In this document: piece by piece, positions 25,680 through 34,645 of the stretch
How positions within the stretch are numbered: position 1 is the first letter of the stretch
Layout of the letters: each line of letters starts with the position of its first letter
Assembly (NCBI RefSeq): GCF_001938985.1
Contig: NZ_MKIN01000027.1
Span: forward strand, 453,791 to 517,790
Reading direction: 5' to 3'
Source: Gillisella taibaishanensis
GTDB taxonomy: Bacteria; Pseudomonadota; Alphaproteobacteria; Rhizobiales; Rhizobiaceae
DNA length: 64,000 bases
Translations under genes and position numbers: made by a program
Notes under the pieces: generated by a model
The model's input: the letters and a program-made list of their open reading frames with translations, nothing else
Told to the model about the DNA's origin: nothing
The model's database searches: none

Positions 25680-26300
25680 ATGACCATGAAACTTCTGCAT
25701 CTCGATTCCAGCGTGCTCGGTCCCTATTCTGTCAGCCGTGATCTGTCGGCTTCGGTCGTTGCCAAGCTGACCGGCGACACCTCGGGCGTAGAGGTTAGCT
25801 ACCGCGACCTCGCCGCAAACCCGATCCCGCACCTGTCCGGCCTGACGCTGGCTGCTGCCATGGGCAATTACGATGCCAGCAACGACGAAGCCACCAAGGC
25901 CGATCTGGCGCTGGGCGGCGAAGTGATCGAACAGTTCCTGGCTTCCGACATCGTCGTCATCGGCGCCGGCCTCTACAATTTCAGCATTCCGAGCCAGCTC
26001 AAGGCCTGGGTTGACCGCATCTGCGTTGCCGGCAAGACCTTCAAGTACGGCGCCAACGGTCCGGAAGGCCTGTGCGGCGGCAAGCGCGTCATCGTCGCGC
26101 TCGCACGCGGCGGCGTTTACAGCTCCGGCCCGGCCGCAGCTCTTGAACATGCTGAAACCTATCTGACGGGCCTGTTCAGCTTCCTCGGCGTCACCGACAT
26201 CACCTTCGTCATTGCCGAAGGTGTCGCCATGGGCGACGAAGCCAAAGCGGCCGCCGTCAAGGGCGCCAAGGACTCGATTTCGGCTCTGAAGGCCGCCTGA
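25680..26300 (+). CDS. azoR: FMN-dependent NADH-azoreductase
   Basis: About 206 aa (ATG at 25680 or 25686; AAGGAAAGG upstream). Flavodoxin-like fold starting MKLLHLDSSVLGPYSVSRDL (FMN phosphate loop) with GAGLYNFSIPSQLKAWVDRI and ALARGGVYSSGP typical of AzoR. Reduces azo dyes and quinones in the cytoplasm using NADH. Expected to be repressed by the divergent HxlR protein and induced by electrophiles. Strong terminator downstream. Confidence 0.94.
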   Translation: MTMKLLHLDSSVLGPYSVSRDLSASVVAKLTGDTSGVEVSYRDLAANPIPHLSGLTLAAAMGNYDASNDEATKADLALGGEVIEQFLASDIVVIGAGLYNFSIPSQLKAWVDRICVAGKTFKYGANGPEGLCGGKRVIVALARGGVYSSGPAAALEHAETYLTGLFSFLGVTDITFVIAEGVAMGDEAKAAAVKGAKDSISALKAA

Positions 26301-26327
26301 TCAACTCACGACGGGTTGAATGACATG

Positions 26328-26357
26328 AAGCGCAGCGGCATCCCGCTGCGCTTTTTT
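26328..26357 (+). terminator. Rho-independent terminator of azoR
   Basis: 11-bp stem AAGCGCAGCGG / CCGCTGCGCTT with a 4-base loop (CATC), followed by TTTT. Confidence 0.9.
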
Positions 26358-26372
26358 CGTTATGATGAAGCT

Positions 26373-26873
26373 TTACGGCGCCAGCTTTGCCCAGCGCTCA
26401 TGATCCCGCCATTCACCGCCGATCTTCAGGTAGCGGCGGGAAAAGCCTTCCTTTTCGAAGCCGCAGCGCTCGACCAGCGCGATAGACCGTCGGTTGCCCG
26501 GCTGGATATTGGCCTCGATGCGGTTGAGGCCGATCTCGTTGAAGGCATAGACCGTGACCGCCTCCAGCGCGTCCCGCATCAGCCCGCGCCCGGCAAAGGC
26601 AGCCATTCCGTAATAGCCGAGATAGGCGCTTTTGAAGTTGCCGAGCGCGATCTGGCTGATGGTGAACACGCCGACCACGCCGCCGCTCTCCGCCTCGCGG
26701 GCCACCAGCCCGACTGTTGCACCCGTCACCGTCTGGGCAAAGTAGGCGTCGAAACCGTCGAGATCGATGAAGGGCGAGACCCAGGGCGCATGGTGGTCGC
26801 GGCTTGCCAGATTGGCGGCCACGAGGTCGGGGCCGTCGGCACGGCGGACGGGCAAAAGCGTAATTGATGACAT
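26373..26873 (-). CDS. GNAT family (RimJ/RimL-type) N-acetyltransferase
   Basis: 166 aa. GNAT signatures: YLGYYGMAAFAGRGLMRDAL (acetyl-CoA loop) and EANIQPGNRRSIALVERCGF, then KEGFSRRYLKIGGEWRDHERW, characteristic of the RimJ/RimL group that acetylates ribosomal protein N-termini or small substrates. Start at 26873 with a GGAAG-like ribosome site. Convergent with azoR. Confidence 0.9.
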   Translation of the reverse strand: MSSITLLPVRRADGPDLVAANLASRDHHAPWVSPFIDLDGFDAYFAQTVTGATVGLVAREAESGGVVGVFTISQIALGNFKSAYLGYYGMAAFAGRGLMRDALEAVTVYAFNEIGLNRIEANIQPGNRRSIALVERCGFEKEGFSRRYLKIGGEWRDHERWAKLAP

Positions 26874-26922
26874 AATGGCTTCCAGGTCGAGAGGTCTGGC
26901 TTTAACACTTTGAGAAGGATAA

Positions 26923-27285
26923 CTATAATTTTGATTTACAAATCTTAATTGTCTCTACATCTACTTTACTACTAAGGCATGTTTGAAAAATTTCATCTCG
27001 ATCATTTTTATCTTCGAGTGGGGCTGAGTAGCTTCTACAAGATCGTGAAACCTCGCGAAATTCTGAACATGCAAATTCCACATCTTCGCCATATGCTTTT
27101 CCCGACCGAGCCTCCGAGGTAAAAAGGTCAGAATGCGGGAAACTATGTTTTTGTTGCACATAGACCCCGTCTGCATCCCGCACATACTCTTTTCCGTTGT
27201 GCCAACCTCTCGTAGGAGGGGTCTCGGTACAATTTGATAAAGTAAAAGGAATAATCAGTAAGAATGTAGCTGCGAAAAAGCGCAT
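26923..27285 (-). CDS. Small Cys-containing lipoprotein, hypothetical
   Basis: About 120 aa from the ATG at 27285: MRFFAATFLLIIPFTLSNCT is a signal peptide with a plausible lipobox (LSNC). The mature part has four further Cys (FACSEFREVSRSCRSYS, FQTCLSS, IKICKSKL). No family is recognised. Lower GC than its surroundings suggests acquired DNA. A longer start at 27318 is possible. Lies 12 bases downstream of a second small gene on the same strand that ends in a similar Cys-helix-Cys pattern. Confidence 0.6.
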   Translation of the reverse strand: MRFFAATFLLIIPFTLSNCTETPPTRGWHNGKEYVRDADGVYVQQKHSFPHSDLFTSEARSGKAYGEDVEFACSEFREVSRSCRSYSAPLEDKNDRDEIFQTCLSSKVDVETIKICKSKL

Positions 27286-27296
27286 TTCGACCGCCT

Positions 27297-27545
27297 TCAA
27301 GGCGCGAGAGATAAACATCTTTGCTTGACCGTCTCTAAATCTTCTTTTCTTCTGTCTACACCCCTTTTTAGGCACTCCTTAAGAGTTCCTTGAGTTGAGA
27401 TGCTTGTCGCCGACTTTCGGTCAAATATTCCGGGACATGGGCGCAAGCCGACGGCACTCTCGAACGTGCATGTACTCAATTTCTCCAAAGAGTCGTTCCA
27501 ATCGCCAGGAAGTAGAACGACCGCAGGTAAGCCAAATAAGAGCAT
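27297..27545 (-). CDS. Possible small exported protein, hypothetical
   Basis: 82 aa if started at MLLFGLPAVVLLPGDWNDSL (27545); the frame is open back to 27668. A short hydrophobic stretch is followed by a region with Cys at STCTFES, RPCPGIF, LKECLK and QRCLSLAP. The CLKRGVDRRKEDLETVKQRC end resembles the CLSSKVDVETIKIC end of the neighbouring lipoprotein, so the two may be distant paralogs. No start site stands out; could be a remnant. AT-rich context. Confidence 0.35.
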   Translation of the reverse strand: MLLFGLPAVVLLPGDWNDSLEKLSTCTFESAVGLRPCPGIFDRKSATSISTQGTLKECLKRGVDRRKEDLETVKQRCLSLAP

Positions 27546-27936
27546 GCGACAACACAGCACTAATCTCTTCAACAAAACATTCCCCCACGCTCGACAATGT
27601 CTTCGCCGACTATGCGCATATCTCCGCAGGCTGAGCGAATTCAACGGCTCGAATCCGAAGAGGATCATGTCACTCTTGGATCAGCTTTTCTCAACCCTGG
27701 ATTTTATCCTTAGCCAAATCAATCGACGAATGATCTTTCAATTTCGTTACTTTGATAGATGGCGAAGGGGCTGGATCTGACGCTGTAGGAACCTGTGATT
27801 TGTGATATACAGCCTTCTGACAGATTGACTGGCTTTTATGCCTGGGGACGAGACTCGACAAGCGCCGGCCGTCATGCTGCTGTTACAGCACCGCCCTATC
27901 CCCTGCGAGACCGCAACAGCCCGCGATATCCGACCC
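27546..27936. other. AT-rich intergenic stretch, no clear gene
   Basis: About 390 bases between a minus-strand hypothetical gene and the metallophosphoesterase. Composition shifts from AT-rich to GC-rich near 27850. An in-frame upstream start for the phosphoesterase at 27838 exists but lacks a ribosome site. No repeat or structured element was noticed. Confidence 0.4.
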
Positions 27937-28818
27937 ATGCCCCAGCTTCGACTCGGCCTGATCGCCGATCCGCAATATGCCGATCTGCCGCCCAATCTGG
28001 CCGCCAATCGCTACTACGCGAAAAGCCTCGAGAAATTGCGGGCGGCCGTTGAGGTCTTCAATGGTGAGACGCTCGATGCGGTGCTGCTGCTGGGCGATCT
28101 GATCGATCGGGACTTCAAGAACTTTGCCCCGGCCCTGCGCGTGCTGGAAGACCTGCGTCATCCGCTGATCGCGCTGCCCGGCAATCACGATTTTGACGTT
28201 GCGGATGCGCAAAAATCTGTCGTGCGCGATGCGCTGGCCATGCCCGCACCTTATTATGACCTGGTGATCAACGGCATCAGGCTTGTGATATCAGATGGCT
28301 GTGAGGTCTCGACCTTCGCCCACGCCGCAGGCGATCCGGCGCGGGAGGTTGCGGTGCGTCAGCTCGGCGCGCTGAAGGCAGCCGGAGCCGCCAATGCTGA
28401 ACATTGGAACGCTGGCATGAGCCGCGACCAGATCGACTGGCTGGCGAGCCGGCTGAAGCTGGCGCAGGCAGAGGGGCAAAGGGCCCTTGTGTTCGGCCAT
28501 TATCCGCTGCATCCCATGACCGATCACGCGCTGTGGAATGCCGAGGACGTGGCGAAGGTGATTGCCGATGCCCCGGCCGCCGTGGCCTATATCAACGGCC
28601 ATGACCATCGTGGCGGCTATGGCGTGCTTGATGGCACCCATTTTATTACCTTGAAGGGCATGGTCGATGGCGAGACCGATACCGCCTATTCGATCCTATC
28701 GCTTGAGGCCGACCGGCTGGCGCTGACGGGCTTTGGTCGCGAGGAAAACAGGCTTTTGCCGCTGGCGTCGGAGGCGGACAGAAGCCTTTCTGATATGACA
28801 TTTATATCAAATAGATAA
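27937..28818 (+). CDS. Metallophosphoesterase (ADPRibase-Mn / CDP-alcohol phosphatase-like)
   Basis: 293 aa from the ATG at 27937. The ordered motifs of calcineurin-like phosphoesterases are all present: LGLIADPQYAD (first D; Gln in the ADPRibase-Mn style), LLLGDLIDRD, LPGNHDF, FGHYPLHP and INGHDHRGGYG. A dinuclear Mn/Fe centre is therefore expected. Members hydrolyse ADP-ribose, CDP-choline or cyclic ADP-ribose; the substrate here is not known. The reading frame could start earlier at 27838. No signal peptide. Confidence 0.87.
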   Translation: MPQLRLGLIADPQYADLPPNLAANRYYAKSLEKLRAAVEVFNGETLDAVLLLGDLIDRDFKNFAPALRVLEDLRHPLIALPGNHDFDVADAQKSVVRDALAMPAPYYDLVINGIRLVISDGCEVSTFAHAAGDPAREVAVRQLGALKAAGAANAEHWNAGMSRDQIDWLASRLKLAQAEGQRALVFGHYPLHPMTDHALWNAEDVAKVIADAPAAVAYINGHDHRGGYGVLDGTHFITLKGMVDGETDTAYSILSLEADRLALTGFGREENRLLPLASEADRSLSDMTFISNR

Positions 28819-28924
28819 CTGATAATGGGACTTGCGCTTGTTGCCCGCTTGTGACTTTATTTGAACTTCGACTTCGCTTCACGATGCGTTCATCGCGGCG
28901 ACAGCATCTTATGGTGCATGATGC

Positions 28925-28975
28925 CCGAGTTTGTCAGGGAAAACTGCAATACGGTTTTCCTGAAGAAACAGACGA
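28925..28975 (+). repeat. Dispersed palindromic repeat, copy 1
   Basis: Begins GAGTTTGTCAGGGAAAACTG and contains a hairpin GGAAAAC (28938-28944) / GTTTTCC (near 28954). A recognisable second copy occurs in reverse orientation near 37125-37175. It lies ~100-145 bases upstream of the cytochrome c' start. Probably a rhizobial intergenic mosaic sequence. Confidence 0.6.
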
Positions 28976-29069
28976 CAATACTGGAATCGAGAGCCCTGTC
29001 TGGTTCATCAGACGCTGACAGGCGCAAGTTTTGGAAGCGCCGCAAGGTCGGCCGAAAGGGAGAATGATC

Positions 29070-29537
29070 ATGAGATCTATGATTGGGATGAGGAAGCTCG
29101 CGACCGTGGCGGCCATCGGCCTCTGTCTTGGCGCCGGCCTCGGCAGCGCTGCCGGTGCCGCCGACGAGCCGCAGGTGGTGCGCGCCGGAATGATGAAGAA
29201 AATGGGCGGGGCCATGGGCCAGCTCGCCGCCATCGCAAAGGGCGACAAGCCCTATGACGCCGCCGTGGTCAAGACCTCGCTGACGACGATGGAAGAGGTG
29301 GCCAAGGCCTTCCCGGAACAGTTCCCGAAGGGCTCCGAGACCGGCTTCAACACCGAAGCCAGCCCGAAGATCTGGGAAGACATGGCCACGTTCAAGACCA
29401 AGGCCAAGGCGCTTGAAACCGCCGCCGCCACCCAGCTCGCCACCCTCCCCGCAGACCAGGCCGGCGTTGGCGCTGCAGTGAAAAGCATTGGCGGCCTCTG
29501 CGGCGATTGCCACCAGTCGTTCAGGCTGAAGAAATAA
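29070..29537 (+). CDS. Cytochrome c' (class II c-type cytochrome), exported
   Basis: 155 aa from the ATG at 29070 (GGGAG 8 bases upstream; an ATG at 29064 is too close). Signal peptide MRSMIGMRKLATVAAIGLCL ... GAADEPQ, a four-helix-bundle region (RAGMMKKMGGAMGQLAAIAK) and the haem motif CGDCH near the C-terminus, as in CytC_2 (PF01322). A periplasmic haem protein that in relatives binds NO. Likely co-expressed with the diheme cytochrome 63 bases downstream, though a hairpin lies between. Confidence 0.9.
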   Translation: MRSMIGMRKLATVAAIGLCLGAGLGSAAGAADEPQVVRAGMMKKMGGAMGQLAAIAKGDKPYDAAVVKTSLTTMEEVAKAFPEQFPKGSETGFNTEASPKIWEDMATFKTKAKALETAAATQLATLPADQAGVGAAVKSIGGLCGDCHQSFRLKK

Positions 29538-29554
29538 TTTTATCCCACGACGAT

Positions 29555-29581
29555 ACCCGTCCGGGATGCCGGGCGGGTTTA
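29555..29581 (+). terminator. Hairpin between the two cytochrome genes
   Basis: 10-bp stem ACCCGTCCGG / CCGGGCGGGT (one G-U pair, 4-base loop), followed by TTTA. May partly terminate after cytochrome c' and set the ratio of the two proteins. Confidence 0.55.
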
Positions 29582-29600
29582 CCGACAAGGGGTTAAAAGC

Positions 29601-30515
29601 ATGGCTCGACGGGCAAAATTCGGTATTGTGGCAGCGGTGATTGCAGGGGCGGCGCTGGTTGGCGCCTATGTCTTTGCGGTCGCTCCGCACCGCCAACCCG
29701 CTACGCTGTGGGCGCAGACCACGGCGCCGGACCTTGCCAATGGCAAGCGCATCTTCTTTGCCGGCGGCTGCGCCAGCTGCCATGCCGCACCCGGCGCCAG
29801 CGGCGATGCCCGGATGGTTCTGACTGGCGGCGTCGCACTGAAAACCCAGTTCGGCACGTTCCACGCACCCAATATTTCCCCTGATCCGGAGGCCGGCATC
29901 GGCAACTGGACGCTTGCCGAGTTTGGCGACGCGCTAACGCGCGGCATCGGCCGCAACGGCGAAAATCTCTATCCGGCCTTTCCCTACACATCCTATGCGC
30001 GGATGAAGCCGCAGGACGTGGCCGATCTCTATGGCTACCTGAAAACCCTGCCGGCCAGCGGCAATGTCGCGGCTGCGCACGAGTTGAGCTTTCCCTTCAA
30101 CCAGCGCATCGCGCTGACGGGCTGGAAATTTCTGTTCTTCAGCGAAACGCCTCGGGTGACCCTGGCGTCGGACGATCCGCAGGTGCAGCGCGGTCAATAT
30201 CTGGTGGAAGGCCCCGGCCATTGCGGCGAATGCCACACACCACGCAACGCGCTGGGCGGGCTGAAGACCGATCAATGGCTGGCTGGCGGCCCCAATCCCG
30301 AAGGTGAAGGCCGCATTCCCAACATCACCCCCGGCTCCGACAGCATCGGCAAATGGTCGGCCGAAGAGATCGCCACCTATCTGGAAACCGGCTTTACCCC
30401 CGATTTCGACAGTGTCGGCGGCTCGATGGTCGAGGTGCAGAAGAACATGGCAGAACTGCCGGCCGAAGACCGCGCCGCGATTGCCGCCTATCTGAAGGCC
30501 ATTCCGGCGCGCTAG
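29601..30515 (+). CDS. Diheme cytochrome c
   Basis: 304 aa. N-terminal membrane anchor or signal (MARRAKFGIVAAVIAGAALV), first haem CASCH at 57-61 and second haem CGECH at about 208-212, with axial-Met candidates in each half. The layout resembles the cytochrome subunits of membrane-bound sugar or alcohol dehydrogenases and related electron-transfer diheme proteins (FHAPNISPDPEAGIGNWTLA, RIPNITPGSDSIGKWS). No dehydrogenase is encoded nearby. Periplasmic face of the inner membrane. Confidence 0.9.
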   Translation: MARRAKFGIVAAVIAGAALVGAYVFAVAPHRQPATLWAQTTAPDLANGKRIFFAGGCASCHAAPGASGDARMVLTGGVALKTQFGTFHAPNISPDPEAGIGNWTLAEFGDALTRGIGRNGENLYPAFPYTSYARMKPQDVADLYGYLKTLPASGNVAAAHELSFPFNQRIALTGWKFLFFSETPRVTLASDDPQVQRGQYLVEGPGHCGECHTPRNALGGLKTDQWLAGGPNPEGEGRIPNITPGSDSIGKWSAEEIATYLETGFTPDFDSVGGSMVEVQKNMAELPAEDRAAIAAYLKAIPAR

Positions 30516-30642
30516 ACCGCGCTGGATATGCCCCCAAAATTTCCGCCTGATGACGTGAACCAAACGGATTTTCGTTTGTTTGGTCGTTCGGAGGAATGCT
30601 GTCGGTCCATTGGAGGGCCCGGCTAAATCGAGGGGGAGACTA

Positions 30643-31656
30643 ATGCAGATCAAAAGAGCGATCGAGACCATTCCGGGCGGCATGATGCTGGTGCCGCTAT
30701 TTTTAGGCGCGCTCTGCCACACGTTTTCGCCGCAGGCCGGCGCCTATTTCGGCTCTTTCACCAATGGCCTGATCAGCGGCACCGTGCCGATCCTGGCCGT
30801 CTGGTTCTTCTGCATGGGCGCCTCGATCCGGCTCGATGCGGCGGCTCTGGTGCTGCGCAAATCAGGAACGCTGGTGCTGACCAAGATCGCCACTGCATGG
30901 GTGGTGGCTTTTGTTGCGGCGCAGTTCTTCCCGGACAATGCTGTTGGCACCGGCCTGCTATCGGGGCTGTCGGTGCTGGCCATCGTTGCCGCCATGGATA
31001 TGACCAATGGCGGGCTCTACGCCTCGATCATGCAGCAATATGGCACCAGCGAAGAGGCCGGCGCTTTCGTGCTGATGTCGGTGGAATCAGGGCCGCTGGT
31101 GACGATGATCATCCTGGGAACCTCAGGCCTTGCCTCGTTCCAGCCGCAGGTGTTTGTCGGGGCCGTGCTGCCGATGCTGATCGGCTTTGTACTCGGCAAT
31201 CTCGACAAGGAACTGCGGGTGTTCTTCACCAGGGCGATCCACACGCTCATTCCGTTTTTCGCTTTTGCGCTCGGCAATACGATCAATCTGGCGGTGATTG
31301 TAGATACTGGCTTCACCGGCCTGCTGCTCGGTGTCGGCGTCATCGTGGTGACAGGCCTGCCGCTGATCCTGGCCGACCGGCTGATCGGCGGCGGCGATGG
31401 CACGGCGGGCATTGCCGCCTCCTCCACCGCAGGTGCCGCTGTCGCAACGCCGGCGCTGATTGCCGAAATGGCACCGCAGTTTAAGGCCGCAGCCCCGGCG
31501 GCCACTGCGCTCGTGGCCGCATCCGTTATCGTCACTTCGGTGCTGGTGCCCGTGATTACTGCGCTTTATGCCCGGGCCATGCGCGGCGCACCCGAGGAGC
31601 AAGCGGATCTCGAAACAGACGAAGCGCTGGCAGAACCCGATATCAGTGCTGGATGA
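30643..31656 (+). CDS. kdgT: 2-keto-3-deoxygluconate permease
   Basis: 337 aa, starting MQIKRAIETIPGGMMLVPLF with AGGGGGAG before the ATG. About ten hydrophobic helices. The conserved blocks TIPGGMMLVPL, AMDMTNGGLYASIM and AASSTAGAAVATPALIA identify the KdgT family of inner-membrane KDG/H+ symporters, used in pectin and hexuronate catabolism. No KDG kinase or aldolase gene is adjacent. Overlaps the end of the convergent small gene at 31643. Confidence 0.93.
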   Translation: MQIKRAIETIPGGMMLVPLFLGALCHTFSPQAGAYFGSFTNGLISGTVPILAVWFFCMGASIRLDAAALVLRKSGTLVLTKIATAWVVAFVAAQFFPDNAVGTGLLSGLSVLAIVAAMDMTNGGLYASIMQQYGTSEEAGAFVLMSVESGPLVTMIILGTSGLASFQPQVFVGAVLPMLIGFVLGNLDKELRVFFTRAIHTLIPFFAFALGNTINLAVIVDTGFTGLLLGVGVIVVTGLPLILADRLIGGGDGTAGIAASSTAGAAVATPALIAEMAPQFKAAAPAATALVAASVIVTSVLVPVITALYARAMRGAPEEQADLETDEALAEPDISAG

Positions 31657-31915
31657 CCGGATTGCGCGACCATTCCTGCAGCGTGGTCTTGATCAGCACC
31701 AGCGCTGCATGACGGGCGGAGTCCCGCTCCTGCGGATCGACAATGCCAGACAGCCGCGTTTCGAATGAGCCGACCGTTTCGCGCACCCAGCGATGCAGGG
31801 CGGGATCGGACTGCCGGTCGAGCAGTGCGCGGATGGCGCTTTCCATGCGCCGGTTTTCCGTGGCGATTGAGTGTATTGGGGCCAGTGAGGGGGCCGGATT
31901 ACGTGCCGAAGCCAT
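31643..31915 (-). CDS. Small hypothetical protein
   Basis: About 90 aa from the ATG at 31915; starts at 31846 (ATG) or 31942 (TTG) are also possible. Helical and charged (RMESAIRALLDRQSDPALHR ... HAALVLIKTTLQEWSRNPVIQ). The codon pattern looks coding, but no family is recognised. Its 3' end overlaps kdgT's stop by 14 bases. Confidence 0.5.
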   Translation of the reverse strand: MASARNPAPSLAPIHSIATENRRMESAIRALLDRQSDPALHRWVRETVGSFETRLSGIVDPQERDSARHAALVLIKTTLQEWSRNPVIQH

Positions 31916-32050
31916 TGATGTCGTCGCTTTCACCTTCTTCAAGAAGGTCTAATATAAAAGTCGGGGCTTGCCTCAGGCATGCCCATGAATGGATGTGTGG
32001 TGGAGATCAGGAGCCATGCGTCCCGCCGGAGAGATGGAGGCAAAGGGATT

Positions 32051-32617
32051 TCAGCGAAACTCCGCCGCAAAGCCTTGCATTTCCATCTCGGCCTCTGATG
32101 TCCAAGCACCAATCGCCTTCAAGACCTCCACTGTGAAGGTAAAGGGCGAGGTGCCGGGCGCGGTGACAATGCCACCATCGAAGACCGCCTGGGGCTGATC
32201 CTTGTAGAGCGCTTCGCCGCTATAGCCGCCATAGGCCTTGTGCGAAGCAAGGTTGTTGCCGGTATGGGCAACCGTGTTGAGAATGCCGGTGCCGGCCAGT
32301 GCACTTGCGGCAGCGCAGATGCCGGCGACGGTCTTACCCTGCGCCCGAAAGCCGTGAACGACGCCGGTCAGGTCCGCCGCCCTGCCCTTTTCCCAGCTCA
32401 TGCCGCCTGGCACAACCAGCGCATCGAAGTCTTCGCCGGCCAGATCGCCATAGGCACAGTCCGGGGTCACTCTCAGGCCGCCCATGGAGGTGACCGGTGC
32501 GCCATCCGGCGTGGCGGTTACGATCTCAAGCCCGAGAAAGCTGCGACCAACGGCGGTCAGCAGCGCGATTTCCCAATCGGCGAAGTCTTCGGCCAAGGCG
32601 ATGGCGATGCGTGTCAT
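32051..32617 (-). CDS. DJ-1/PfpI family protein
   Basis: 188 aa from the ATG at 32617 (GAGAGAGGA upstream). Flavodoxin-like amidotransferase fold starting MTRIAIALAEDFADWEIALL, with VPGGMSWE, the nucleophile elbow TVAGICAAASAL (Cys) and HTGNNLASHKAYGG. Members act as glyoxalase III/deglycase or isonitrile hydratase-like enzymes, or stress proteins. Downstream partner of the GNAT gene 29 bases away on the same strand. Confidence 0.9.
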   Translation of the reverse strand: MTRIAIALAEDFADWEIALLTAVGRSFLGLEIVTATPDGAPVTSMGGLRVTPDCAYGDLAGEDFDALVVPGGMSWEKGRAADLTGVVHGFRAQGKTVAGICAAASALAGTGILNTVAHTGNNLASHKAYGGYSGEALYKDQPQAVFDGGIVTAPGTSPFTFTVEVLKAIGAWTSEAEMEMQGFAAEFR

Positions 32618-32646
32618 GGTCCTCTCTCCCATCCGTCTCGTAACGT

Positions 32647-33135
32647 TCAGGCCAGCGGCTGCAAGAAGCGCATGCCCGTGACCGGGCGCGGAATGAAATC
32701 CAGCTGCTCGTAGAAGCGATGGGCGGCGAAATTGCCTGTGGTGGCGGAGACCGAGAGATAATCGCAGCCCTGGGCGCGGGCGCAATCACGGGCGCGGGCA
32801 ACGAGATGCTGGCCGATGCCATTGCCACGCTGGCCGTCGCGCACGTAGAGATGATGCAGTTCCATGCCGCGCTGGCCTTCCGTTGCCCTGTAGAGCGGGA
32901 TCAGGATGGCGTAACCGATCAGCTCTTCACCGGCATCGGCCACCAGGGCGGTGATCCAGGGCATGGGGCCGAACAGATCGCGCTTCAGCGTCTCCAGCGT
33001 CATGGCAGATGCATCGCCATGATGGGCGGCGAGCGCTGCGATCATTTCGGTGAGTTCCGCCAGGTCGCTTGGACGCGCATGGCGAATGCTGACCAGCGAT
33101 GGTCGTGGCAAGGTTATGGTGCTGTCTTCGGTCAT
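32647..33135 (-). CDS. GNAT family N-acetyltransferase
   Basis: 162 aa. GNAT motifs HHLYVRDGQRGNGIGQHLVA (acetyl-CoA loop) and SATTGNFAAHRFYEQLDFIP. Resembles diamine or small-molecule acetyltransferases. First gene of a probable two-gene unit with the DJ-1/PfpI gene; start at 33135 with GGGGAAGAG before it. Confidence 0.88.
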   Translation of the reverse strand: MTEDSTITLPRPSLVSIRHARPSDLAELTEMIAALAAHHGDASAMTLETLKRDLFGPMPWITALVADAGEELIGYAILIPLYRATEGQRGMELHHLYVRDGQRGNGIGQHLVARARDCARAQGCDYLSVSATTGNFAAHRFYEQLDFIPRPVTGMRFLQPLA

Positions 33136-33183
33136 TTGTCTCTTCCCCTTTAAAATTCCGCCGTCAGGGAAGCTCGTTCAAAC

Positions 33184-33214
33184 AACAAGGCCGCCTGACG
33201 GCGGCCTGTTGACA
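33184..33214 (-). terminator. Terminator-like hairpin downstream of MFS gene
   Basis: Inverted repeat AACAAGGCCGCC / GGCGGCCTGTT around a TGAC loop. On the minus strand it is followed by TTGTTGTTTG, so it most likely ends the MFS transcript. Confidence 0.65.
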
Positions 33215-33346
33215 TAGTGATCTGTCAGGCCGCCGGTTACCGGTAGGCCCAAAAATACGTGCAGGAAATGGCGGTGCGCGTGTCGATCATGGTGGAATGA
33301 ATGCGCCCGGCTGAGGCAATTGTCAAGCGGGCGCATTGATCTGCCC

Positions 33347-34537
33347 TCAAGCCTCGCAGGACCGCACCTCCCGGCGCCGGTCGAGCGCGCCGCTCCACAG
33401 CGTCAGGCCGGCAGCGCCAGCAACCAGGATGGCGCCGACCAGCGGTGTGGTGCCAAGGCCAAGCGGCGAGGCCACGATCTCGCCACCAACCGAGGCGCCG
33501 ACGGCAATGCCGAGGTTGAAGGCAGCAATGTTGAGGGCGGAGGCGGTGTCGACGCCATCGGGCCGAAAGCGCTTGGCGAGTTCGACCACATAGAGCTGCA
33601 GGCCCGGCACATTGGCGAAGGACAGGAAGCCCATGGCGGCAAGGGTCAGGAGGGCGGGAATGGTGGCTTGGGCGGTGAAGAAGAACAGGATCAGCGCCAG
33701 CGTCTGGGCGGCAAACAGCCAGGCGAGCGCCTTGACCGGATCGGTATTGGCCAGTCGGCCACCGGCTAGATTGCCCGCCGCAATCGCTACGCCGTAGAGA
33801 ACCAGCACCAGGCTGACGCTGCCGGCGGCAAAGCCGGTGATCTCCTGCAGAATGGCAGCGAGGAAGGTGAAGGCCACGAAGGTGCCGCCATAGCCGAGCG
33901 CCGTCATGGCGAAAGCGAGCAGCAACCGGCCGGAGCCGAGCACCCGCAGCTGATCGATCAGCCGGCTCGGCTCGCCCCGGGGCAGCGTCGCGGGCAAGAG
34001 GGCGGCGATGCCCAGCAAGGCGACGAGACCAAGGCCGCTGACAGCGAGGAAAGTGGCGCGCCAGCCAAACGTCTGGCCGATCAGCGTGCCGAGCGGGACG
34101 CCGGTGACGATGGCGACCGTCAGGCCCATGAACATCAGGGCAATGGCCGAGGCGCGACGGTTTTCCGGCACCAGCCCGGCAGCTATGGTGGCGCCAACCG
34201 AGAAGAACACGCCATGGGCAAAGGCGGTCAGCACGCGCCCGACCAGCAGCAGAGCAAAGCTGGAGCTGAAGGCCGCCAGCAGATTGCCGGCGATGAACAG
34301 CAGCATCAGCGACAACAGCAGCATCTTGCGCGGAAAACGGCTCGTCAACGCCGTCAACACAGGCGCGCCGAAGGTGACGCCGAGCGCGTAGATCGAGACG
34401 ATCATGCCGGCGCTTGGCAGGGTAATGCGGAAATCCGCGGCGATGGTCGGCAGCAGGCCGACGCTGACGAATTCGGTGGTGCCGATCGCGTAAGCGGCGA
34501 TGGTCAGGGCAAACAGGGCGAGTGGCATGGGTGTCAT
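33347..34537 (-). CDS. MFS transporter (DHA1/AraJ-like)
   Basis: 396 aa from the ATG at 34537. Twelve predicted TM helices. EFVSVGLLPTIAADF, the motif-A region LTSRFPRKMLLLSLMLLFIA and the GRVLTAFAHGVFFSVGATIA block are typical of AraJ/YdhP-like sugar or drug efflux proteins in the DHA1 family. Divergent from a LysR regulator at 34646, which likely controls it. Substrate unknown. Confidence 0.9.
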   Translation of the reverse strand: MTPMPLALFALTIAAYAIGTTEFVSVGLLPTIAADFRITLPSAGMIVSIYALGVTFGAPVLTALTSRFPRKMLLLSLMLLFIAGNLLAAFSSSFALLLVGRVLTAFAHGVFFSVGATIAAGLVPENRRASAIALMFMGLTVAIVTGVPLGTLIGQTFGWRATFLAVSGLGLVALLGIAALLPATLPRGEPSRLIDQLRVLGSGRLLLAFAMTALGYGGTFVAFTFLAAILQEITGFAAGSVSLVLVLYGVAIAAGNLAGGRLANTDPVKALAWLFAAQTLALILFFFTAQATIPALLTLAAMGFLSFANVPGLQLYVVELAKRFRPDGVDTASALNIAAFNLGIAVGASVGGEIVASPLGLGTTPLVGAILVAGAAGLTLWSGALDRRREVRSCEA

Positions 34538-34645
34538 CCTTATCAAGCCAAGGAAATCTCTCCGCCTTCATATCGGCCGATCGGGCTTGCTTGATAAGCT
34601 GCTATAATGGACAATCACCTTGGAATTGAATTCATAGGTGAAGAC

